From positions 1 to 7,044 of the forward strand of contig JAUQQB010000148.1 of assembly GCA_030550075.1 (NCBI GenBank): a DNA stretch of 7,044 nucleotides, given 5' to 3'. A program made the position numbers and the translations under genes. Source of the stretch: Chloroflexota bacterium. GTDB lineage: Bacteria; Chloroflexota; Anaerolineae; Thermoflexales; Thermoflexaceae. Below the pieces are notes generated by a model. That model saw only the letters and a program-made list of their open reading frames with translations, did not search any database and was not told the origin of the DNA. Positions 1-5,342 of the stretch are shown here, one piece after another; position 1 is the stretch's first letter; each line of letters begins with the position of its first letter.

Positions 1-632
1 TCCTGCCCGTAGCCGATGCCATACCAGTAGAATTTGCGCACCAGAGCGCTTAAGCTTGCCGGGGGCGGATGTTCGACCCAAACATCGGGAACTAATATGA
101 GCCGATATCCCAAACAACGCACCCGATAAAAGAGATCGGTGTCTTCCCCGGAGACCAGTTTCTCGCAAAAGCCCCCGGCCTCCTCATAAACAGCCCGACG
201 CATAGCGCAGCACGTCGTCGTGATCAGCGAGTGGCCATAGCCCGATAAAGGCGGATTGGATTCCTCAGCGACCTTAGGGACGTGGTTTACGGTGCGAGGG
301 ATCTCGGTGGCCACCCGCTGCTGAAACCATGAAGCGTTCAGGGGCAGCACGCGCGCTGCGCCGGTTACCCCAATGGTCGAATCGAATAACAATGGCTGGA
401 CCAATTTCTCGATCAGGTTCACGCCCCCTGGGCGGGCATCGTCATCGATGAAGAGCAACACCTCGCTGCGGGTGGCAGCCACACCCAGTTGTCGGGCGCG
501 TCCCACGGGCCGCACACCCCGGATCACCTGGATCTCATCGGGCGGCCAGGTTTGAGCCTTCAGCCTCTGGCGCAGTTCCTCCACATTTCCATTTAAGGTG
601 GGAATGATCGCTGCAATGCGGGGGCGTTCCAT
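1..632 (-). CDS. Family 2 glycosyltransferase, partial (3' end outside window)
   Basis: This gene encodes a cytoplasmic or membrane-associated enzyme that transfers a sugar from a nucleotide-sugar donor, most likely onto a surface glycan. Its 210 visible residues, read from the reverse complement, begin MERPRIAAIIPTLNG, the usual first strand of a GT-A fold. The donor- and metal-binding acidic cluster FIDDDARPGG lies at residues 61-70 (D63-D65). The second diagnostic block, GEDTDLFYRVRCLGYRL, is at 162-178, with the ED pair at 163-164. The frame is still open at the window edge, at a sequence typical of the region after the catalytic domain (KFYWYGIGYG). I chose the ATG at 632 because the fold starts right after it and GGAG lies ten bases upstream. 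The frame is open further back, so GTG at 671 is an alternative. The gene lies 59 bases after the flippase stop, with no hairpin between, so the two are probably co-transcribed. The exact sugar and linkage cannot be assigned. Confidence 0.92.
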   Translation of the reverse strand, partial: MERPRIAAIIPTLNGNVEELRQRLKAQTWPPDEIQVIRGVRPVGRARQLGVAATRSEVLLFIDDDARPGGVNLIEKLVQPLLFDSTIGVTGAARVLPLNASWFQQRVATEIPRTVNHVPKVAEESNPPLSGYGHSLITTTCCAMRRAVYEEAGGFCEKLVSGEDTDLFYRVRCLGYRLILVPDVWVEHPPPASLSALVRKFYWYGIGYGQ

Positions 633-691
633 CCACTCAACACTCCAGCGATGATATAACTGGTCTTCCACATTCAACGAACGATAACTCT

Positions 692-2167
692 TCAATGTTC
701 AATCAGCACACTGGCCAATTGCTGGATCACGGATGGCGGATTGCCAGCCGGATCCGCCCTCTCGTGGATTCCCCATAAGACGCCCAGATAGGCCAGTCCC
801 GCCAGCGCCAGTTTCAAAATGCGGACGCCAGATCCTCCATTCGGCAACACGAGTAAGGGAATCGCCAGGGCAAGCAGAGGGAGGGAAGGGCGGAGAATCT
901 CTCGCGCGATCCCTTTGAATCCCTTCCATGAAGAGAAGCGAAAGAGCGCTGGGGAAATGGAAACCAGCGCCAACAGCGTGATGAAACCGGCAACCCACAG
1001 GGAGAAGGCCGCGCCCAGGGCCCCCCAACGGGGCACCCATCCAACCAGGACCAGCATCTGGGCAATCAGACCCAGACCAGCGGCCGCTGCGGGCTGACGC
1101 CAGCGGCCGGTGGCCTGGGCGACCCCATTCAGTAAAGTCACCAGCGCTAACAGCAAGCCTCCTCCGGCTGCCACCTGCAGGGAAGCGCTCGCCACCCGAT
1201 ATGGAGCCGGGAAGAAAAGGGACAGAACCGTCTCTGGCGCCAAGATCAGCGTCAACCCGGCTGGCAGGAGCAACCTCGTCCAGGCCTTGATGGCCATCGC
1301 TTTTCCATGCTCCCAGGCCTCCATCCCTCGCTGCTTTCCGGCACTGCCAGCGACATGGGAAAAGAGCACCACGGTCAGCGCCTGAGCGATGAAGATCGGC
1401 GTGCGAGCCAGGATGACCGCAGCCTGGTAGAAACCAGCCAACTGATCTCCCTGGCCCACTGGGGCAAGCAACTTGAGCCCCAGGAGATCCAAATTCATCA
1501 TCAGGGCAGGACCCAAAACGCCTAAGAAGAGCGGGAAGGTGACCACGACCACCTGACGATCGAACCAGCCCTGGCCATGCCACAACCGGGCCGAGCGGAC
1601 GATCCACAGGCTGTGAGCCAGGGCCGCCGCGGCGCCGAGGACGAAACCCGCCATCACGCCGGTAGCCCCGGTCCCGAGAGCGATCAGAACCAGCCCCCCA
1701 ACCGCCTTGATGAAAACCTCCCCGATCAGGTTCACCGCGATGGCGTCAAAGCGGCACAGTCCCCGCGCGGCGCCGTTGACCACGGACCGGGCCGCCAGCA
1801 GGATGACGGTCAGCCCCACGAGGGGCACGATCGCTCGATAATGGGGCCCCAGGGGCAGCCAGTGGATGGCATAGGCGCCCCAAAGCCCGCCGGCCAGGAG
1901 CAATCCCAGGGTAGTGTTGGCAACCCATGCGGCCCGAAAGCGACGCCGGGTTTGATCATTCGTCCCCCGGGCGGCGATATCGTGAGCGGTAGTCCAGGCG
2001 AAACCGGAGCCCACGATCAACGCGAGCAGCAGCAATAAGGACTGGGCGACCCCTGCCTGGCCGAACTGCTCCGGGGGCAGAAGCCATCCCAGCGCCACGC
2101 TGAACGCATAATTGATGGCCGCCATCAGGAAGAAGGCGGCAAGCATGAAGACGCTATCTCGGATCAT
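692..2167 (-). CDS. Polysaccharide (Wzx-like, MATE/MOP superfamily) flippase
   Basis: This is an integral membrane protein of 491 residues that probably moves a lipid-linked oligosaccharide from the inner to the outer face of the cytoplasmic membrane. The whole chain alternates long hydrophobic stretches with short basic loops. I count about 14 membrane segments (roughly residues 4-26, 40-62, 80-105, 112-130, 142-190 as two, 205-235, 245-270, 292-312, 328-350, 360-378, 382-405, 424-442, 449-467), the number expected for this family. The segment around 225-262 (NLDLLGLKLLAP, then GFYQAA and an aromatic/proline helix) resembles the conserved central part of polysaccharide flippases. The ATG at 2167 puts the first membrane helix at the N-terminus, as usual. 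The frame is open to 2365, but that stretch overlaps the radical SAM gene and a strong hairpin, so it is not used. No good Shine-Dalgarno site precedes the ATG; only AAGG lies 11 bases away. Neighbouring glycosyltransferases support a glycan export role. A lipid II or teichuronic-type exporter is a less likely alternative. Confidence 0.87.
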   Translation of the reverse strand: MIRDSVFMLAAFFLMAAINYAFSVALGWLLPPEQFGQAGVAQSLLLLLALIVGSGFAWTTAHDIAARGTNDQTRRRFRAAWVANTTLGLLLAGGLWGAYAIHWLPLGPHYRAIVPLVGLTVILLAARSVVNGAARGLCRFDAIAVNLIGEVFIKAVGGLVLIALGTGATGVMAGFVLGAAAALAHSLWIVRSARLWHGQGWFDRQVVVVTFPLFLGVLGPALMMNLDLLGLKLLAPVGQGDQLAGFYQAAVILARTPIFIAQALTVVLFSHVAGSAGKQRGMEAWEHGKAMAIKAWTRLLLPAGLTLILAPETVLSLFFPAPYRVASASLQVAAGGGLLLALVTLLNGVAQATGRWRQPAAAAGLGLIAQMLVLVGWVPRWGALGAAFSLWVAGFITLLALVSISPALFRFSSWKGFKGIAREILRPSLPLLALAIPLLVLPNGGSGVRILKLALAGLAYLGVLWGIHERADPAGNPPSVIQQLASVLIEH

Positions 2168-2188
2168 GGAGGTTCGTGCCTTATGAAC

Positions 2189-2217
2189 AAAAGATCTTTT
2201 GGGGGCCGAGGGCCCCC
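2189..2217 (-). terminator. GC hairpin with AAAGATCTT tail between radical SAM and flippase genes
   Basis: On the minus strand a perfect 7-bp stem (GGGGGCC, loop CTC, GGCCCCC; 2217-2201) is followed directly by the 12-base palindrome AAAAGATCTTTT (2200-2189) and GTTC. It begins 54 bases after the radical SAM stop codon and ends 21 bases before the flippase ATG. The stem is strong enough to pause or end transcription, but the T-run is short and eight bases away from the stem, so it may be an attenuator or mRNA-stability element rather than a full terminator. The same tail follows the hairpin behind the dehydrogenase gene. Confidence 0.45.
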
Positions 2218-2238
2218 GCCCTGGCCCCCCAAACCCCC
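2213..2238 (-). other. G-quadruplex motif in the radical SAM-flippase spacer
   Basis: The minus strand, which is the mRNA-like strand here, carries four G-runs in order: G5 (2238-2234), TTT, G6 (2230-2225), CCA, G3 (2221-2219), C, G5 (2217-2213). All loops are 1-3 bases, which satisfies the standard quadruplex pattern and should be stable in RNA. The last G5 run is also the 5' arm of the adjacent hairpin, so the two folds exclude each other. The pattern is directly seen; folding and function are inferred. Confidence 0.45.
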
Positions 2239-2271
2239 AAATTGAAGGTGGATGGGGGCTGGCACCATGGG

Positions 2272-3474
2272 TTAGTAGTCCCGTCGGCAACACCGCGCGC
2301 AGTTCGGGAACAGCCCGCGTTCCCGTAGCTTCCGTCGAAACTCCCGCATTTTCTCTCCGTTCCATATCTTCTCAAAGCCATCTCGCACGATGTTGCCCAC
2401 CACAATTTCGGGCAGACCCCAGCAAGCGGAGACATCGCCGTTGGGAAGGATCTGGATCTCCCGCCAGGGGGCCGTGCAACGCTGACGAGGGAAGGTGTAA
2501 TTCAAATCTCCGTAATAGCCGGCCAGATGGTTCCATATCCCAGCCGGGTGGAAACGCACCGCCATGCCATTCATAGGATAATGGCGAATGGCTGCGATCT
2601 CTTCCTGTAGCCGTTTCAGGTCGATGCCGGCAGCCAAATTATGTTCGTAACCTTCCACGGAAGTCTGATTCGGCTCGATGCCGAACAAGTCATATAACAC
2701 CTTGGCCTGACGGCGGGCGATCTCCTCGTTGGCGAACATCAATCCCTGGAACTCAATCTGGTCCACCCCTAACTCCTGGGCGATCGGGATCAGTTCCCGC
2801 AACCGGGTATAGTTGAGGTTTGAGATCACGCAGTTGATGGAAACGATGGGCCCCTGGCGCCCGGCCCGCCGCCGCGCCTCCAGCAGGGCCTGCACGTTCT
2901 TCATGGTCACCTGGAATCCCTTAGGGTGAACGCGCACCTCATTATGCACCTCTGGTGGACCGTCGATGGAAACCGTCACCCAGTCGATCCCTGAGTCCAC
3001 GAGCTCATCTGCAAAACGGGCCAGGAAGAAGCCATTCGTGTTGACCGCACAGGTTAGCCCTTTCTTCTTGATATAACGGATTAGGTCCACAGCCCCTCGA
3101 TACAAAAAGGGCTCGCCGCCGACCAGCTGGATGTGCGGCTTGAAGAAGGCCACCTGATCCACAATCTCCTTCCACTGATCGAGGCTTAGTTCGTTCGGAA
3201 AGACGAAGGGGGCCAGCAAATCCCGTTCGGAGCCTTGTTCATAGAGAAAGCACATGCGGCAGCGCAGGTTGCAACGATAGGTCAGGATCGCGGTAACGAA
3301 GTTGGGATAGAAGCTGTAGCCGTCCAGGAATCGGTAATCCACTTGGGCCAACGCGCGAAGCGTGTTCTTTAACTCTCGCCAGACGTAGCCTGGGCTGTGA
3401 AAAGCTCGCCGGATTCGAACGCGCCAGCAGGCGATTTGATGTTGAACCTCAACTTTCAGTGATTCTCCGATCAT
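2272..3474 (-). CDS. Radical SAM/SPASM domain protein
   Basis: This 400-residue iron-sulfur enzyme cleaves S-adenosylmethionine to start radical chemistry. An N-terminal stretch of about 60 residues leads into the radical SAM barrel. The cluster motif C68-NLR-C72-RM-C75 is intact, and GGEP at 119-122 and the VSIDGP strand at 168-173 are the usual SAM-binding landmarks. The C-terminus is SPASM-like: C333, then ILPNGDVSACWG with C351, GNI at 360-362, and C392, C395 and C396 at the end. This is fewer cysteines than a two-cluster SPASM domain, so one auxiliary cluster is more likely. The ATG at 3474 sits six bases after GGAGGGGAGG and two bases after the GT4 stop, so translation is probably coupled. 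Family members mature peptides, make cofactors or modify sugars. Its position between a glycosyltransferase and a flippase suggests a glycan- or carrier-related substrate, but no precursor peptide is recognisable and the substrate is unknown. Confidence 0.92.
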   Translation of the reverse strand: MIGESLKVEVQHQIACWRVRIRRAFHSPGYVWRELKNTLRALAQVDYRFLDGYSFYPNFVTAILTYRCNLRCRMCFLYEQGSERDLLAPFVFPNELSLDQWKEIVDQVAFFKPHIQLVGGEPFLYRGAVDLIRYIKKKGLTCAVNTNGFFLARFADELVDSGIDWVTVSIDGPPEVHNEVRVHPKGFQVTMKNVQALLEARRRAGRQGPIVSINCVISNLNYTRLRELIPIAQELGVDQIEFQGLMFANEEIARRQAKVLYDLFGIEPNQTSVEGYEHNLAAGIDLKRLQEEIAAIRHYPMNGMAVRFHPAGIWNHLAGYYGDLNYTFPRQRCTAPWREIQILPNGDVSACWGLPEIVVGNIVRDGFEKIWNGEKMREFRRKLRERGLFPNCARCCRRDY

Positions 3475-3476
3475 CG

Positions 3477-4649
3477 CTATCCTCCCCTCCTTTCCCCGGA
3501 TGGAAGTTCAGCATTTAAGATGCGACCAGGTCCGGCCTTCAACGGCGCTTGCGCGTATTTCAGCCCCTGGACCCCGCCTATAATTTCCTTTTGCGCATTA
3601 ACCGTTCTCGCAAAAACCCGTTCGTAGCCGAAGGCGCATCGCTCCCATGAATAGAGGCTTGCTTTCGCCTGGGCTAAACGCGCCATGTGCACCCGCAAGG
3701 GCCCGTCCGCCTGCAGTCGGGTCAGAATATCCCGAAGGGCTCGAACGTCTCCGGGAGGAAACGTGAATCCCTCGTTGCCCACCACATCCGCCACGCCGGG
3801 CAGATGGGAAGCGACCGGCACACAGCCGGCCGCCATTCCCTCCAGCAGGGCGATGCCGAAAGCCTCGGAACGGGTTATCGAAGGCAGAACGATGACGTGC
3901 GCCGCTTGCAATCGACAGATTACCTCCTCATCCGGAAGGGAGCCGAAGAAGGTCACATTTTGCAATCCGAAAGCCTGGGCCTGTCGGCGGCATGCCTCCG
4001 CACAATGACCATCCCCGATGATCCATAAGCGTATATCGGTGAGCCCGGCGCAAGCCTTCAGCAAAACGGTCAGGCCCTTATAGGGTCGAATCTGTCCCAG
4101 GAAGACGACCGTGAAGGGTCCGGGTTTGTTCACCGGGGCGGCGAATCGTTCATAATCCACGCCCCACGGAATCACGGAAAGCTTCTCCGGTGGAACGAAG
4201 CGTCCCAGACGCTGGGCGTAAGAAGGCGTAGTGACCACGACATGATCGGCCAGGCGTGCCAGCCGCTCCTGGATGGCATTGTAGAGCCATGCGAAGGGCA
4301 AAAAGAGGCCATGGCGCAGATCCACCGGAGCATGATAAGTGTAAACCAGCGATGGCCGTGATCCATCCAGGCCCCGCAGGCCCCGTAGCAAAAAGACATC
4401 GCTGAACGTCGGCACAGGTCCGTGTAGATGAACCACCTCATACTGAACGAAACGTCGCTTCAGGCCAGGCAGCAGAAGTGGCATAGAGGAGAGTCGGAGC
4501 TCCCCGCGCTCGAAGCGCGGGATATCCGCGATGGAGAGAATGTCGACCTCATGACCATGGGCCCGCAACCCAGCGCTCAACTTTTCCGCTACGCGCGCCA
4601 CGCCGCTTCGGATCGGCGGTGCCTCTGAAATCACCATCAAAATTTTCAT
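3477..4649 (-). CDS. Family 4 (GT-B) glycosyltransferase
   Basis: This is a 390-residue retaining glycosyltransferase that would add a sugar from a nucleotide donor to a lipid-linked or growing glycan on the cytoplasmic side. The N-terminal Rossmann half starts MKILMVISEAPPIRSGVARV, with the glycine loop at about 15-20 that is typical of GT4. The linker VIPWGVDYERF (159-169) precedes the donor-binding half. GQIRPYKG (185-192) supplies the phosphate-binding R188 and K191. LPSITRSEAFGIALLEGMAAG (255-275) holds the EX7E pair E262 and E270, and the chain ends with the usual GVADVV and PPGD segments. The start at 4649 is fixed by GAGGGGG four bases upstream and by the first beta strand. A 46-residue in-frame extension back to a GTG at 4787 has no homologous look and is rejected. 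The gene heads the glycan cassette after a gene-free leader, and its last codons carry the ribosome-binding site of the radical SAM gene. Donor and acceptor cannot be named. Confidence 0.93.
   Translation of the reverse strand: MKILMVISEAPPIRSGVARVAEKLSAGLRAHGHEVDILSIADIPRFERGELRLSSMPLLLPGLKRRFVQYEVVHLHGPVPTFSDVFLLRGLRGLDGSRPSLVYTYHAPVDLRHGLFLPFAWLYNAIQERLARLADHVVVTTPSYAQRLGRFVPPEKLSVIPWGVDYERFAAPVNKPGPFTVVFLGQIRPYKGLTVLLKACAGLTDIRLWIIGDGHCAEACRRQAQAFGLQNVTFFGSLPDEEVICRLQAAHVIVLPSITRSEAFGIALLEGMAAGCVPVASHLPGVADVVGNEGFTFPPGDVRALRDILTRLQADGPLRVHMARLAQAKASLYSWERCAFGYERVFARTVNAQKEIIGGVQGLKYAQAPLKAGPGRILNAELPSGERRGG
3481..3490 (-). promoter_or_regulatory. Ribosome-binding site of the radical SAM gene, inside the GT4 gene
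   Basis: GGAGGGGAGG on the minus strand lies six bases before the ATG at 3474. It is encoded by the last codons of the GT4 gene (Arg-Arg-Gly-Gly), whose TAG stop is only two bases before that ATG. This arrangement is typical of translational coupling. Confidence 0.8.
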
Positions 4650-4653
4650 AACG

Positions 4654-4660
4654 CCCCCTC
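4654..4660 (-). promoter_or_regulatory. Ribosome-binding site that sets the GT4 start
   Basis: GAGGGGG on the minus strand is four bases before the ATG at 4649. It supports this ATG over the longer in-frame GTG start at 4787. Confidence 0.7.
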
Positions 4661-4775
4661 TATCACTTTGTCCATCATCGGGAAGGGGCCATCCACCCTC
4701 TCCGTCGGCCCCAACTTCCCAAAGCCTCAATTCATAACTGTTCAGAGCACGATATACGGAGCGTGGATTTCGTTT

Positions 4776-4785
4776 ACCTCCTTTC
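4776..4785 (-). promoter_or_regulatory. Orphan Shine-Dalgarno sequence in the GT4 leader
   Basis: GAAAGGAGGT on the minus strand is complementary over ten bases to the usual 3' end of bacterial 16S rRNA, the best such match in the window. No ATG, GTG or TTG follows at a usable distance, and the GT4 ATG is 126 bases further on. It may be a ribosome standby site, a relic of a lost small gene or a chance match. Confidence 0.4.
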
Positions 4786-5101
4786 ACCTATTTAGTCGGC
4801 AATAGGGGTAGGAAGGTTACGGGGCGCTCCCCTCAAGGACTTTCTCTTCATTGCGAGCTCCAGCAATCGTTATACTTGGCGGAAGGGGATGTTTGGTTAA
4901 GATCGCCCTAAAAGGGTGTTAAGGGAGGATTAAATCCCACGAAATCATGCCGGGAACAGGTAGTGACTGGGCTTCGATGGGGATTGTATTCCTATCGGAG
5001 CGAATAGGAGCGTGGTTTGAAGTTGTCGGTGGGAGAGACCCTGGGCGGCCCTCCCTGCTTACCAAAGCTACATGAGGGCTCCATAGAGGCATACATCGGG
5101 T

Positions 5102-5154
5102 TACTTTGGGGATGGAACCACGCGCTAGAGATGCCCAGCTCCGCCCCCAAAGTA
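5102..5154. repeat. 10-bp inverted repeat TACTTTGGGG/CCCCAAAGTA
   Basis: The perfect arms lie at 5102-5111 and 5145-5154, with a 33-base loop. In RNA of either strand they would form a ten-pair stem, four of the pairs G-C. It lies in the gene-free region between the dehydrogenase and GT4 genes. It may be the base of a structured RNA or a protein-binding inverted repeat; nothing in the sequence decides. Confidence 0.5.
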
Positions 5155-5263
5155 TTTTGGCTCTCCAGGATTTGTGGGGTGATCTTGTGCTGCGCCCGGC
5201 AGAAGCCGATGGGGCCAAAGTCCTCGCCTGTCATGATTGAGGGCTGCGGGGAGGGGGGAGAAG

Positions 5264-5310
5264 AAGATCTTTCGGGAGTTAGGGCGGGACCAAAGGCCCC
5301 GCCCTAACTC
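5264..5310 (-). terminator. Transcription terminator-like hairpin after the dehydrogenase gene
   Basis: The arms GAGTTAGGGCGGG (5276-5288) and its exact complement (5298-5310) give 13 uninterrupted base pairs, starting 25 bases after the stop codon. In minus-strand RNA the stem continues with a G-U pair and two G-C pairs to a UUU loop, 16 pairs in all. In plus-strand RNA the same position would be an A-C mismatch. The hairpin is therefore better formed in the transcript of the upstream gene, as expected for its terminator. The tail is CCGAAAGATCTTCTTCT, only moderately U-rich, so termination may be incomplete or depend on other factors. Confidence 0.7.
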
Positions 5311-5320
5311 TATCAGCCCC

Positions 5321-5342
5321 ATGGTTAATAAATGGTTAATAA
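5321..5342. repeat. Perfect 11-bp tandem duplication over the dehydrogenase stop codon
   Basis: ATGGTTAATAA occurs twice head to tail (5321-5331 and 5332-5342). On the coding strand this places a TTATTAACCAT unit across the TAA stop and a second copy just behind it. It looks like a recent small duplication. It does not change the conserved C-terminal GFYAY motif. Confidence 0.7.

Larger units (their letters stand above)
4661..5263 (-). other. Long gene-free leader/intergenic region upstream of the glycan cassette
   Basis: About 600 bases separate the dehydrogenase terminator from the GT4 ribosome-binding site. Open frames of 80-99 codons exist on both strands between 4919 and 5307. They overlap each other, show no domain and have no consistent codon character, so I call none of them a gene. 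What can be seen is a 10-bp inverted repeat (5102-5154), a short hairpin CCTAT/ATAGG around 4990-5007, a strong orphan ribosome-binding sequence (4776-4785) and a possible 19-codon reading frame (4851-4792). The promoter of the GT4 cassette should lie here, but no good -35/-10 pair is visible. It could be a structured leader RNA, a decayed element or a dispersed genomic repeat. Confidence 0.5.

Noticed and set aside
699..1607. 302-codon minus-strand open frame inside the flippase gene
   Set aside because: It lies in another frame of a clear 14-helix membrane protein; its composition (Gly, Arg, Pro, Ser rich) is typical of a GC-rich shadow frame and it shows no domain.
1577..2038. 153-codon plus-strand open frame
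   Set aside because: It is antisense to the flippase gene, rich in Gln, Gly and Pro, without any domain, and has the look of a reverse-complement shadow.
2168..2365. 66-residue N-terminal extension of the flippase
   Set aside because: It would overlap the radical SAM coding end and be translated through the G-runs and hairpin; the residues look random and the first membrane helix begins right after the ATG at 2167.
4650..4787. 46-residue N-terminal extension of GT4 from a GTG
   Set aside because: The strong ribosome-binding sequence lies downstream of that GTG, not upstream, and GT4 enzymes begin at the strand found directly after the ATG at 4649, which has its own binding site.
4869..4900. 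Possible minus-strand promoter TTAACC, 20 bases, TATAAC
   Set aside because: The spacing is too long and the -35 match is poor; the -10 match alone is expected by chance in this more AT-rich stretch.
4758..5015. Direct repeat GGAGCGTGG at 4758-4766 and 5007-5015
   Set aside because: A nine-base match within about 700 bases is expected roughly once by chance, and the flanks do not extend it.
5101..5130. tRNA T-arm-like GGTTCCATCCCC on the minus strand
   Set aside because: No five-pair T stem, anticodon arm or acceptor stem can be formed around it.
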